From Phoronis australis (Eukaryota > Phoronida > Phoronidae), in contig NMRA01000658.1 of assembly GCA_002633005.1 (NCBI GenBank), positions 1 to 64,000 of the forward strand: a stretch of DNA of 64,000 nucleotides, given 5' to 3'. Both the position numbers and the translations under genes were made by a program. The notes beneath the pieces are model-generated. The model had not been told where the DNA came from. It did not search any database and was given only the letters and a program-made list of their open reading frames with translations. Of this stretch, positions 24,388 through 36,540 are shown piece after piece; within the stretch, counting starts at the first letter, position 1, and each line of letters begins with the position of its first letter.

Positions 24388-25476
24388 CCATCAGTAATAG
24401 ATTATAGGCTCGGACTAACAACCTTGTTCAAGACACAACTGAACAAGCTTGAGAAAATACAAAACGAAGGAATGAGAGCCGTCTTGGGTTGCACAAGAGA
24501 CACATCAGTTGCACCCATGAGATATCTGCTTGGATTACCCAGCATTACAGAACGCCACAGGCAGGCACAAGTAAAGGCAATGTTAAAAGTAGTAATTGAC
24601 AAAGGGCATTCCCTCTACGAAGAACTGTGGAAACCTAAGGGTGGAATAATCAAAAGAGGGAAATCCTGGCTGGCAGTAGCAGAAGAAAGTACAAGCACAG
24701 TTTGTGAACTAGAAACTACCAGAATGGGGCCAGAATGGGAGAGTGTTACAACAGAAGAAAGAGAAAAGTACACCGAAACCGTGATAACCCTAGGGAGAGA
24801 ATGCAGGGAGCAGACACTAGTGGTAGTCAATGCAGAAGTTATCTTTACAGACGGCTCTGTTATTAGAGGAGTAAGATCCGGCTGGGCCTTCTGTGCAAGA
24901 GTGAATGGGAGGGTAATCGCCGAGGAAAATCAGGTATACAGAAACACAACATCTAGTATGCGCATGGAAAAAGATGCCGCCAGTGCTGCACTAAGTTGGC
25001 TATGCTCGCAACAATTCACAGGGGCGGCCGTTGTGACCGACTCACAAAGCATGTTGCGCAAAATACAGCAGGGCCTCCTAAAACCCACGTGGATACAGCT
25101 CATTAGGCGGAGCCACCTGGAATCCCTTGTCTGGATTTTTTCACCGGGTCATGCAGGAGTTGTCGGTAACGAAAGAGCTGACAAACTTGCGGGAGTGGGG
25201 AATATGGGTGGACCCTTGGGTGAGGCAGAGGTGCTTACTGCTCTGGATGAGAATAGGGAAAAGGAAACTGGGGAAACAGTTGAAAGATTGCGACAGTTCG
25301 GTGTAGACAAGGGAACCGCACCAAAGTCTAAAATAAGAGGAATGTGGCGGAAAATCCATAATCAGCACCTTACTGGAACAATTAGTCAAGGCGTTCTGCA
25401 TGAGCTTCTGAGGCGGAGAACTGAGCATATATGGGTGTGCCCAACATGTTATGACGTCGACTCTGCACCCAGATAA
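24388..25476 (+). mobile_element. LINE 3' fragment: RT thumb plus RNase H
   Basis: An open frame of more than 350 codons. It opens with the end of a LINE reverse-transcriptase region (a VIDYRLGL stretch, then LNKLEKIQNEGMRAVLG and LLGLPSITERH). A complete RNase H domain follows. Counting from the TTG at 24424, the acidic residues are D143 (in FTDGS), E182 (RMEKDAA), D206 (VVTDSQS) and D253, with H243 in HAGVVGNERAD. The catalytic RT core and the endonuclease are missing, so the copy is 5'-truncated at about 24388. The frame ends at 25476 after a VCPTC motif. RNase H downstream of RT points to the I/R1/LOA-type LINE groups; the exact clade is undetermined. It lies 350 bp after the dispersed element at 23519. 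Confidence 0.9.
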
Positions 25477-27348
25477 GCCAGTCATGCCAGCATAGACTAT
25501 AGAGTATCTATGATACCAGATTGTTTGCGTAAAACGCTGCCTGTTGAGAATTCGACTGGCCAATTAGAAACGCCGGTGTAAAAAAATTCCCGAGGAAAAA
25601 TAAGTGATACCTGCGTGCTAGCTACTGACCACCTAGCGGCGCGCAGGGAACCAGCGAGCGGATACAGAAGAGACACAAGGGGTCACGTAATCATCATTTT
25701 AAACGTTCCCACTAGGGGGAGAAATAATAACAAAATATAAGTAATATCAAAATATAGTCTCTCGTGGTCGAAGAGCATGTCAACATGTTCTCATTAACCT
25801 GCCACCTTTCATCATGATTCCTTAAAGTCCTGGTCTCAAACTGCCCATGTGGTTCCAGTATCCGAAAATACTTACTAAATAAAATCTTATTTTCGACACC
25901 CTTTCTTTATATTCTTTTCGCCTTTCTTGCCAAAAGAGATTTTTAACATTATTTGACCCTTCTCTGTGAGCGTATGATTACCGGCTGTTATCGGTTATTT
26001 CCGTACCCACATTTCCGGCTCATCAGTTCAGGAACTTGTCCTGAACGCCGCTATTTTTTCCTTGTGTCTGAATGTGCTATGACTTGATCGAAAAGTCTTC
26101 ATTATTTTGTTTTATTATTAATATATCGTGATTCGTTTACATATTTAGTGTATTTATAGTTTGTAGTTAGTGGTCGTTGAATTTTTTGGAATGTTACGCG
26201 TACTTAGTATGTTAAAACACCATTGGTGTTTAGTTCCTTACGTAGGCCGGTCGAACCTAGGAACCAATACGAGTCGAACCAATTTTTTTCGTTTTGATTT
26301 TTTTTCTCGTTATGAAAAAGTACTTTGCTATCATCGGAAAGGTAGTGCATTCTACTCAGTAAAAATCGAAAGAGTATCAAAATCGGGGTAAGCAGTGTAA
26401 AGTTATTGCAATTTTTGTGGCGAAATTTGGGTCACTTTGTTTGGATCGCGTCGGCCATATTGGAGGACAGCGGGATAAGTTACGAGTTTAAAACTTTGTG
26501 TAAATTGTTTTCGCCAACAATTTATGGTAAAATTTAGTGAGACATATCTTTACTTACTATTCTGCACGATTCAACAGTTTTCACCAAATTTCAGCCTCGC
26601 AGTTGTTAGTTATTAAGTGATAAATGTGCTCACAATCCCGTTGGACTTCGTCTCATTTCAGGCGGCACCGACAACATGGCGCCTTTTACTGAACTGGAAG
26701 GCATGTTCAACCTGTTACTTTGTAATTTATGAAGATTTAACATTGATACATTTTGACAAACGTTGCTACAAAAGGGAACTTTGTTCAATTTTCGTGTTTT
26801 TTGGTGCACAAATATAAGATATATTCGAATTATTTTACTGTGAATGTCCCATTCAGGTGATCTTGTACTAAGCTAAAAAAATAGTACTTTTGAAATGGTT
26901 TTTTGTTTGACTGTCAACTGCTGTTCAAGGCTTAATTAGGTATCACAAAATGATTCATATTTTTCTAAATTTTAAGTCTCAATTGCTTTCAAGTGATGTT
27001 TTGTAACTTATTGCTTCTTAATTCAGGTTATCAAGTTAACAATATGAAGAATCTTAATTAGAGAAATAAGCTATGCAGGATTGTGAAGCTTCAAGCCTCC
27101 AATTCTTGTTCCTTGCAACTTCATATTTTTAAATCATGCTTGTCAAATTCTGGTGTTAGGAAACACTGGTAATAGTTACGTGTATGTCCACTTTCATATC
27201 ATGGAAACTTGTGCTGTTAGACAGTGTTTGTAATGCTAAATGTAGTAAAGTATTGTGCATTGTAAGTTACTTATTATGTTAAAAGGTTGAATCAATTTGG
27301 CTTAATGAATAAAAAATGATAACATTTTGTATTGGACTTGTCATACTT
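25477..27348. other. No recognisable gene
   Basis: 25477-25570 may be leftover LINE 3' sequence. The rest is AT-rich, and none of its short open frames shows a domain. Confidence 0.4.
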
Positions 27349-27582
27349 AGGTGCTCGAACGAGCCCCCTATTTGGAAAAATGGAAAAGGTGTGCCTTAGT
27401 CAGAGAAGCACGAACTCCGAAAAAAGTAGAAAACGAGACAAAAGTCCACTTGAAGACAGGAAGTGCCAAAATTTAGCGTCTGCAATACATAGCTCTGAAC
27501 ATACCCAGTGAATCTTATAGTAAAAGGTAGAATTCCCAAAAATTCCAGCCCCCCATTTTTTTAGGCTTGGTGCGCTCACTAT
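27349..27582. repeat. Dispersed 240-bp repeat, copy 2
   Basis: Collinear with 20942-21184 (gaaaaaagtagaaaacgaga, ggcttggtgcgct), with about one difference in five bases by eye. Confidence 0.8.
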
Positions 27583-30347
27583 GGTCTGGGCAAATCTCTC
27601 AGTTGAAAGCCAACAAATTTACACAGTTCGCCAGAAGACCACAAGCTCTAAATAAACCTCGTTGGAGCGAGCGCTGTGGCCAGGGACCAGGAAGGCCTAA
27701 GGGTAGCCTTGGCACAAAGCTGCATAGGCCTACTAACAAGCTGTATTTTGGCGATAGTCTTCCTACTGGTAGCTGGCACTGAGGCTACCTACCTGAACTT
27801 AAGGGCTGCCGCGGCAGTGTGACACAGGAGTAACCTGCCTGTAATTTTCTGCAAGTGTCTGAAACTACCTCTGAATATATGCGAAATATTTATTTGAACC
27901 TTTTACTTCGACAAAACAGCTTGCAACCGCATGCCTTTACCGTTCGCCAGTGTCTGGTCTCGATCCGCACCGGGTCCGATAGGCTGCGGTCCTGAGTCCG
28001 GCAAAATAATTTCTTTCAAAATTTATTCGCCACATTTCTTCAGCAAATTCGATGAAATTGTCCGTATTTTGATTTTATTGAAATTAAAGCGTGCTGTCGA
28101 TTATTTTATCCCCGTTTGCAGGCTGGTAACAGGCACTGCTCCGGTCGCACTGACGGCGTTTTCTTAGGTTCCTGAATGAATTGTACTTCTGGGTTCGCGG
28201 CAAATTCCAAATGGCGGTGGTTCTTCGGGTGTGAATCGTGAGTGGCGCGTTCATTTAAACTTTTTTCGAGTACGGATCGTGTATTAGTTATGTGTTAAGT
28301 ACTTCTTGGATGCTTATAACATCCTCTAACAATGTAATAAGGGTTAACAACGTATGAGACCAGGACTTTAAGCACTGACACGGAGGCAGACGATGAAGAA
28401 CAGACACAAAAATAACAAAAAGGTCACTGGCGGGCGCAGCTTAAGTCAAATCAGCCTGGAACGTGACAGGTGCTGTCGTCTCCAAATTGCCAGTTTTCAT
28501 TCATCAAGGAACTTGATACATATCGGCCGCAAGCAAGAGATGAGCAAGGGCAATACATGCTTCGACATAAAATATTCGGGAGCTGGAGATTAACGCCAGA
28601 CTGGCCTTATGTTTCATTGGTTAGGGAATTCTTGCTTACTGAAAACGTCATACCGAATGCAGTTCATTGAAAATGTTTGACTTCGATGACTTCATCTAAC
28701 TAGCGCTGCTTGGGAGCGTAAGTTGTTCCTTGGAATTGTATCACTTCGCCTATAAGCCATGCGGAATTTTAGTGAAAACAGATTTTCGGACGTGTAACAA
28801 ATGTGCTGTGGTACAAATGCGTAATAGTTAGGCCGTGCCGGACAAACATAAAGGAAGGGGCATACGGGCCCATTTGTAGGATGACGTTACCTAAGTGTTT
28901 TTAAGTTGCAGTCACAATTCACGTAGTATGGCCGGAGTACGGCTTCAGTATTATCTCAGATTTTCTGCGTCACTTACTTGACAGTGTATCTATGCAAACT
29001 ACATCCAGTCGGCCTCCAAACATGGTTGTGCCAGGTGCCGTTTTCAGACAGCAGATCATTACACGACGTCTTTGCCAAAAAGGCAAATGGCTTGGTCTTG
29101 AGAAAGTTACGAAAATCTGCATATGCACTTGCTGAAAATATCCAAAGATACGAATTCATGTCCAAAAACGTAATCATAAAACGTTCTAACGTGTCAAACT
29201 TTTTCTCATCTTGCAAGCCCATTAAGGCAACACGCACCCTTTACAGTGTATCTCTTTTAGTCACTGGTTGTATTGCTTACCGCAGCTGGCAAGAACAGGT
29301 GCCGGTATACAAACATTCGTTTTAATTTGTTGCAAACAATATAAGTTTTGTCAGCATGCCATCTCTTGGCCACATACGTGACCTAATGAATGGGTAGAGA
29401 TCGACGTACATGGACCGCCAAACTCCGTATATTTTCAATGGACGAAATCCTTCGCATAAGCCGTGACGTCCATAGACATCAAGTCTATGGTGACGTTAGC
29501 GACCCCTGGCAGATACAGCACGCATTACTTGCGTCGTCTGCTAATCATGGTCATTTAGTCGGGATTTGGATCGGCGATTTTGCCCAACTCACATCCGTGT
29601 TTAAATTAATTGAACACTTGTAAAATGTTAATTTCTTAAATAGAGCTCATACTAATACTCCAGAAATAACCACCACGACCACTCAAAAACCAATCTCGCA
29701 CTTCAACACCAGTTTCCTTTATGTTTCATTTTAAGCTCGAGTGCACGCCGGTGCCGCTCAAAATTTCTGGACTCCACTGTTGGAAGACCTTGAACAACGT
29801 TTCAATGCTGAAGTTATTATTTTTCGTTGTACTTGACAGTAAAATCTGAGATGGAAGAACTTCCCGTCACGATACACTAACCGGAAGCGGAGGTTGCGCC
29901 TCTTCTAGGATATTTCGCAAGAAAATATCGGAGTTGCGAATCTTTTGGCTATAATCTATGGTCGGGGGAAAGCAGGATGGAGAATCTTAACCAACCACTT
30001 TGACCTAAATTCTACCGCTGCTGACGTCACATTGCCCGGTTTGTTACCGGTACATGACGAGCTCAGTACTTCACTCTTTGTATATATTGTCAGCTGCTAT
30101 AATCAAGGCCACCAACTTTTTTATAGCGCATGCTAGTAGCTGTGTTCAGATCGTTAAGTGGATACTTATATATATTGAAACCAGTCTCTTTTACCTTAGT
30201 GTTGATAGTACATAAAATATTACAGCCTCTTGGAGGAGAACCTGATTAGCTGCCGTTGTGTCTGCTGGACCTATTGGAATGTGTTTTTGACAGTTTTTCA
30301 TCAAATAGATGTTGGAATGCTGTGCAGTTGCCGACGAGTAAAAATAT
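27583..30347. other. No supported gene in 2.8 kb
   Basis: Several open frames of 60-115 codons exist (for example 28978-29325 plus and 28974-29237 minus), but both strands are open at the same place and none shows a domain. A short hairpin, ccatagac atcaa gtctatgg, lies at 29470-29490. Confidence 0.4.
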
Positions 30348-30520
30348 AAAATAGTAAATCTAGTAAAACTAAAACGACGAGCGTCGGTACAAAAATGTTG
30401 TCTCCACTCAATAATAGACAACTTAAAACTTAATATGTACAATGAAATGCCTAAACTAAGAAACCATGAAAAACTGTAAAATAGTAAAACTAGTAAAACT
30501 AAAACGACGAGCGTCGGTAC
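30348..30520. repeat. 43-bp direct repeat, 130 bp apart
   Basis: 30348-30390 and 30478-30520 are nearly identical and end in aaaacgacgagcgtcggtac. The 87 bp between them is unrelated. It may be a remnant of tandem terminal repeats of a retroelement. Confidence 0.85.
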
Positions 30521-30542
30521 TAAAACATATTAAAATATCCCC

Positions 30543-30574
30543 ACGTTTCGAAGGATGCGCTCTTTGTCAAGGGT
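30543..30574 (-). other. Element-end stem resembling Penelope-type motif
   Basis: On the minus strand the sequence reads cttgacaaagagcgcatcct and then tcgaaacgt. It resembles the 'tgacgaagg...ccttcgaaacg' stem seen at ends of Penelope-like elements, where related sequences form hammerhead ribozymes. Here the expected conserved GA of the core is changed, so it would not be an active ribozyme. Confidence 0.35.
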
Positions 30575-31426
30575 GTTTTTGGACATCTATTTACTTCTTC
30601 AATGAATAGATCTTAGTTCATTTGTTTATGTTTCATTACCTTGTTTTCTATAGATTTCAGTTGACTTGATAGACCCTCTATTATGTTAGATGCATATGGA
30701 TTTAGTGACACTGATAACCTATTGTGTTTTCATACCTGTAGCAGCTTAACTCTATAATCCTACTCACTTGCCTCTGTTTAAGTCTTGACTTGTATTTACA
30801 AACATCCCAGCCCAAGCTTCTTTCCCCTTTTGGTTAGTTTTGTATTTGGCGCGCATTCTGATTGGTGGAACAGGTTCAATGTAATATCTTTATACTATCA
30901 CGCAAGAAGCTTTTAATAGGCCTACATCATATTGAACACATGTGTTTTTCTCTACGAACCACCTCGGGTTTTCTCCTTGCATAATAAAACCCACACCACT
31001 GTTGCTGTGGCTAACGAAACATTGAAGACCGAAAATAAAAAGAATAAAACCTAACATGTACATCACCATGTATAATTCAAGAATAATTTAAAAAATGTGT
31101 GTGCTTGATTTTCAACCTAATTAAAAACTATGATTGATTGCCAAAATCTCGGGCGGAAAGTGGGTCCGGTTTATTGCCGCTTTAAAGTGTACACAACATG
31201 ACTCTAGTATCTCAAAATAAATTTTATTATTATATCTTACTTGATTTCAGTGCCTTTAGTGCACAGCTCATAAAGAAACACGCAAAAATTGAAAAAAATG
31301 ATAATTATGTACAACGTCATGGGTTGAACCCAAGTCGTTCGCCATACTGTTCGGATCAGAGACAAAGTGTATAGAGTGAAGAGAAAGCAAAGTACATTTA
31401 GCGTCGAGAAGGTTCGTAGAGGGATC
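30575..31426. other. No recognisable feature
   Basis: AT-rich. It may include 5' sequence of the THAP gene remnant, but no exon was identified. Confidence 0.35.
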
Positions 31427-31662
31427 AAAAGATGTGTTTCCGGAGGCTGCAGCAACAGCAGCCAGGCGGAGAACGTCTCGGTGTTCCGGAGGACACCAAA
31501 GTTGCGCAGAAGTGGCATCGCTTCGTGCGCCGAACGAGAGTGTGGGACGTCATCGTGGACCAAGCGATTCGGTCCGGGGCCACTCTGTGTTCTGCCCACT
31601 TTGAGGACTCGTGTTTCGATTCCAGTCACAGGAGACGTTACGATGAAGGCCTGGTTCAATAA
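31427..31662 (+). pseudogene. THAP zinc-finger domain, frameshifted
   Basis: The N-terminal half, in one frame, reads KRCVSGGCSNSSQAENVSVF and supplies the first Cys pair and the Asn-Ser turn of a THAP finger. The second half is in another frame: EDTKVAQKWHRFVRRTRVWD, then TLCSAHFEDSCF, with the conserved Trp and the closing C-x2-H and F. Together they make a complete C2CH THAP domain, broken by one frameshift near 31480-31490. THAP domains bind DNA and occur in host regulators and in P-element-type transposases. No second exon or transposase catalytic part was recognised, so which kind this is remains open. A sequencing error or a spliced micro-intron could also explain the shift. Confidence 0.75.
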
Positions 31663-31765
31663 AGGACAACATTCATCATTCAGAAACATCAGCTCTTAAT
31701 TCAGGATAGTCTGTGATGACTGGGTTGACTCGCTGAGCCCGAGGCCGCTTCTCTCGCGGGAGGAT

Positions 31766-31948
31766 CTAGTTCGTAAGGCTCAAAGTAGAAAAGTACGCAG
31801 CCGGAAGCACATTAAACTTGTTCTCGCTTTCGTGCAACCCCATTTCCTCATCCTGGCCACCATTGCCGTACGTTTCTTCATAGTATTTGTTCAATTCTTG
31901 CTCATAATCATCGTCGCTTTCAAATTCCCTGCTCTCCGCTATTGTTCA
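31766..31948 (-). other. Acidic open segment, possibly coding
   Basis: On the minus strand about 58 codons run without a stop and are rich in Asp, Glu and Asn (EFESDDDYEQELNKYYEETY). The composition looks like a disordered acidic linker. There is no ATG at its start, no domain and no clear splice site, so this is a weak call. Confidence 0.2.
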
Positions 31949-34103
31949 ATGCTAGTCACTGATCTCTTGCGTTCAACCCATTACGTCACAAGGTGGCAAA
32001 TGTGAAAATTGGCAAAATTGAAAGAAAAATCAAAATTTCGAGCTAATTACACAAAATAAACATGGGTTTAGCTAAATTTTACGTCATACACTTAGTCTGT
32101 GGCCACCGGTAATTCAAAATGTGCAAAAATCCATGGTGTGTACTGTTTAAAAGCTGGTGTGGTGGTAAAGTCAAGAGGCGCATGCTCTTCAAAGGTTTGC
32201 AACAGTGTTGACTACAAATTGGAATATGAATTTCATCTCACTGCCTAACTTAAAAAGCTGAATAACACAGCTAGGTATAGGCACTAACTTCGCACCGAAG
32301 AATACCCGACAGAATGTTTAATCTCAACACCACAGGGAATTGTGTAATAGTTAAAACTGAATTGTCAAAGTTGTTTACGCATTTTGACATAAAGGATTAA
32401 TTTTCACTCATTCAGTCTAAGACTTATGTCGTTGAAATTGCAAATTACCGCATGTTGAAATGATTCATTACATGAAGTTTATCGGGTGAACGTTGTGACA
32501 AGTACTCACCAATGAATTCGCTGAAAAACTAGACGATTGAAGAGAAAAATAAACGGGCTTATTTGACCGACTTATATGTCGCCTGGTCACCATGTTCACA
32601 TTCATTGAATGCATATTTTACCCGTATTAAGCACGAACAACCTCAACAGCGTAGATTTTCTGAACGCTTTCTTCTTAATTCTTATATATAGTTATAAATA
32701 ATAATTGCCAAAGGGGTTTTAAACAAACAGTTGATTCAAGGTCGGACACAAAGATTTATCTTCCACACGAATTTGCCACTCATCGGGGGAAATACACTTT
32801 CTGGTTTATGAACTCTCGTGACCTGTGGCTAAGGTGGCACTGAACAGTTAGGCTGCAGCCATGGGGCATTTTCTAGTCCCTAGAATTTGTGCATGTGCAG
32901 GGCGTATGTCAGGTTTGGCTGGTTGTTGAAAACAAATGCCAGGAAACTGATTTACTTGTGTTTTTAAATAATAAATCCAAGTTTTTTAGACGTGGCCTAC
33001 TTTTGATGGAAAACGGTGGCTGTCGTTTGCTTTCAACTCCTGTCGCCCGGTGCTCTTAGAGAAACCGGGTGCGATTTCAGGTGGCTGTCAGACAAATCAA
33101 AACTGCCAAAAAATAGCTAGTAAGGAGCATACCATGACCACAATTTTAGAATCTAGAGATTGCGAGCATTCTGAATCTGTAGTCGGGTTTTTCCTCGCAC
33201 TTGCAGGGAAGTGGCATGTTTGGGGAGAAAACTTTAAAATTTGGTGTTTTTTGGTAATATTTTTGTGTGCCGGGATTTTTCCCGGTTTGAATTAACCCAT
33301 TAAAAATCTGTGGCGTAAGTTTCAGTTGTCACTAGTAGTGCTTGTGAGTTGGGAATGCTACAAAAGCCTCTATTTTTCAGACACTCGATTAGCACGAGAG
33401 GAATGGGTCCATCTATACTTCGGTGTGTGTCGGCAGCCAAAAGCCTGTTCTAACTGTAGTGTGCTCCCTAATTTTACACCGTCCGTGTGACGTCATCAGC
33501 ATCAGAATGTAGGTCAATGTGCTTGGTCAAGATTCTCCGTTCGAGCAGAAATCTTTTCAGACTAATATTCATTAGGTCACGTGATGTGACAACAGATGGC
33601 GCGCTGATCAGACTTAAAGGCCTGCTATGGTGCCAAAATTTTTATATCTAAAATACATGTATTGATGAAAAACATCAACATACGGTGTCATAACATACCC
33701 CAGTCCTTAATCATATAGATCTTTTAAGATACAGCAGCCCCATCACGAACCCCGTCTGGCGCGAAAAAAATTGAGATGGCGCTTGCACCAATCGAAATCT
33801 ATGACATCATCGACAAAACGATTTTGGCTTTCACCGTGTCTCCATCGTATTGGAAACAGCGACGACTGGCCGTTTAATTTAGTGCAAAATACGTGGAAAA
33901 TCAAGCAAACACGTTAACTGTTCATTTCATGTCAATTAATATTAAAATTGATCAAAATAATTACATTTAGAACTTTTTATTCATTATTTACAGGCTCATA
34001 GCCAGGGGCGGGGGTTAGGGGGTTCGATCGCAGAAAAGTCGAGCCCCGGCCTATCCGTTAAAGATGTGATATAGATGGACAACAACAACAAAATTGTTGC
34101 AGC
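31949..34103. other. No gene; scattered repeat fragments
   Basis: 33488-33535 repeats the lead-in of the hairpin at 18596. 33860-33900 (ggccgtttaatttagtgcaa) recurs at 37812-37855. 34000-34030 holds a GC-rich element-end-like stretch (agccaggggcgggggttagg). The remainder has no recognisable content. Confidence 0.5.
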
Positions 34104-34195
34104 TACTGGTACTACTGACTACAATGATAGCTAAGTCTGTAATGATTTCTACTGGTACTACTAACTACAATGATAACTAAGTCTGTAATGATTTA
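34104..34195. repeat. 46-bp tandem duplication
   Basis: 34104-34149 and 34150-34195 differ at about three positions; both start tactggtactact. Confidence 0.95.
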
Positions 34196-34612
34196 GTTCA
34201 CGTAATCATCGGGCCGTACCCACTCAACTTCGCCCGAATGGTGTTTGATGATATGATAAGATCGTGCAGACGATTAGAGAAGGCTTTATGTTATTCATCG
34301 GCATGGAACGCGCGTGGTAGTTACAACATAGGGTAACACGGGAGTCTAGAAGTAGATAGGCTATATATCAGCGAGAGAGCTCCCAAAAAGTAGTGCTGTG
34401 TGCACGTCTTAAAATCGACCAAGACCCAAAATAGCAGAAAGTAGGTTTATCTGCTATTTTGATAGAGCCAGACAGTGCTGCAGTGGTAAAGTCAGAGGTA
34501 AGTGGGCACCCAAAGCCCACCATATTTTAAAAATGCATTGAATTCGCAGAACCTGGCTCACAAACGTGTAGGCCTATTTTTTACTCACGAGTGGGTATTT
34601 ACTTCGAGTCTG

Positions 34613-34652
34613 CCGTGGCGAATCTAGGATGTCCCAGAAAGGGGGCCCAACC
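34613..34652 (+). repeat. Diverged end of the 11051/23519 element family
   Basis: gtggcgaatctaggatgtcc and gggggcccaa match the element start with several changes. No continuing similarity was found beyond about 40 bp. Confidence 0.5.
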
Positions 34653-35569
34653 AGACATATAGAAAGGCAAAGATCCGCGTGCATTCCAAGTGGTTTCTGA
34701 AGGGGGACCCAAACACAATTATAAAGGAAAATAGACGCGTAACGCCCAGAATTAGAAATGATATGCAGACGGCGTTTTTAGTCGCCCGTAGGGTTTGTCC
34801 TCGGTGGCCCTTCGGTTCCCCCTTTAACCGTCTATGAGCACATGGTAGGTTGTGTGCTCTAACGTCTCCAGCCTCCATTTGTCCGAACTCATGCATTCCT
34901 TTGATTGCCGTTGTGAACCAGCCCGAACCGATAGCAAATGCGCCTGACATCGTGGTCGCCATGTCTTGTCCCGGATCCCATCGGCCACGTTTTGGGGTCC
35001 AGGATGCCCATAGAGCAAAATAGCAGCTCCATCATTGTCAAGTCAACGCCGCTCCAAGTTGCCGTCAGCGTAGCAGTGCAGCGATACCGTCAGCTATCGT
35101 ATCAACACTACGCCCCACTATACCCGTGACTTACTGTGCGTGGGCGCTATGTTAACAAGAGCAACGCAGAGCGTTGAAATGCGCCCACAATTGCACCGTA
35201 TACGGTATCCTTCTAGGGTTGTTTATTGGTACCATAAATTGGCCAGTAGAGAGCATATAATTATGTAGTATGTTGTACTTTGCAAAATGGAAAGGCATGG
35301 TCATTGTCTCTTCAATAGGCTAGGGGCAAAATGTGAGTGATCTTCATAATACAAGCACATCCTATACATCAGTTGCTTAAAGCACCACAGAAACATAGAA
35401 TTAAAAACAAATTTACCAACATACGAGATTAGCACAGCATTAGAATGCCAGAAACAAATTTCTACTTGGAACTTTTCCTTCATAGTCACGAAGTAACACA
35501 AAGTATACACCTGAAGACCTATGAAAATACAGAGGTCAATGTAAAATACTAAAATTGCCACTAGAGGCA
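34653..35569. other. Unresolved; GC-richer 34770-35160
   Basis: 34770-35160 is GC-richer than its surroundings. On the minus strand a well-placed ATG at 34962 (gacATGGCG) opens a frame beginning MATTMSGAFAIGSGWF, and other frames overlap it. I recognise no protein, so this could be a first exon or old transposon sequence. Confidence 0.3.
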
Positions 35570-36380
35570 NNNNNNNNNNNNNNNNNNNNNNNNNNNNNNN
35601 NNNNNNNNNNNNNNNNNNNNNNNNNNNNNNNNNNNNNNNNNNNNNNNNNNNNNNNNNNNNNNNNNNNNNNNNNNNNNNNNNNNNNNNNNNNNNNNNNNNN
35701 NNNNNNNNNNNNNNNNNNNNNNNNNNNNNNNNNNNNNNNNNNNNNNNNNNNNNNNNNNNNNNNNNNNNNNNNNNNNNNNNNNNNNNNNNNNNNNNNNNNN
35801 NNNNNNNNNNNNNNNNNNNNNNNNNNNNNNNNNNNNNNNNNNNNNNNNNNNNNNNNNNNNNNNNNNNNNNNNNNNNNNNNNNNNNNNNNNNNNNNNNNNN
35901 NNNNNNNNNNNNNNNNNNNNNNNNNNNNNNNNNNNNNNNNNNNNNNNNNNNNNNNNNNNNNNNNNNNNNNNNNNNNNNNNNNNNNNNNNNNNNNNNNNNN
36001 NNNNNNNNNNNNNNNNNNNNNNNNNNNNNNNNNNNNNNNNNNNNNNNNNNNNNNNNNNNNNNNNNNNNNNNNNNNNNNNNNNNNNNNNNNNNNNNNNNNN
36101 NNNNNNNNNNNNNNNNNNNNNNNNNNNNNNNNNNNNNNNNNNNNNNNNNNNNNNNNNNNNNNNNNNNNNNNNNNNNNNNNNNNNNNNNNNNNNNNNNNNN
36201 NNNNNNNNNNNNNNNNNNNNNNNNNNNNNNNNNNNNNNNNNNNNNNNNNNNNNNNNNNNNNNNNNNNNNNNNNNNNNNNNNNNNNNNNNNNNNNNNNNNN
36301 NNNNNNNNNNNNNNNNNNNNNNNNNNNNNNNNNNNNNNNNNNNNNNNNNNNNNNNNNNNNNNNNNNNNNNNNNNNNNNNN
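35570..36380. other. Assembly gap (811 N)
   Basis: N run that ends exactly where a 56-bp tandem array begins. Long open frames reported across it consist of N. Confidence 1.
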
Positions 36381-36540
36381 CATTGTATTTGTGCCCATTT
36401 AGTAACTATTTAAAGGGTGTACAAAACTGAATAGTTCATTGTATTTGTGCCCATTTAGTAACTATTTAAAGGGTGTACAAAATTGAATAGTTCATTGTAT
36501 TTGTGCCCATTTAGTAACTATTTAAAGGGTGTACAAAATA
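36381..36540. repeat. 56-bp tandem repeat, about 3 copies at gap edge
   Basis: Units at 36381-36436 and 36437-36492 and a shorter third to about 36540, each starting cattgtatttgtgcccattt. The array probably continues into the gap. Confidence 0.95.

Noticed and set aside
31237-31689. 150-codon minus-strand frame
   Set aside because: It lies opposite the THAP domain and shows no domain of its own.
34624-35129. Gene start in the GC-richer block
   Set aside because: Three overlapping frames on two strands are open and none resembles a known protein; kept only as an unresolved region.
35301-36430. Long open frames on both strands
   Set aside because: They are open only because they cross 811 N; the real codons at the edges show no domain.
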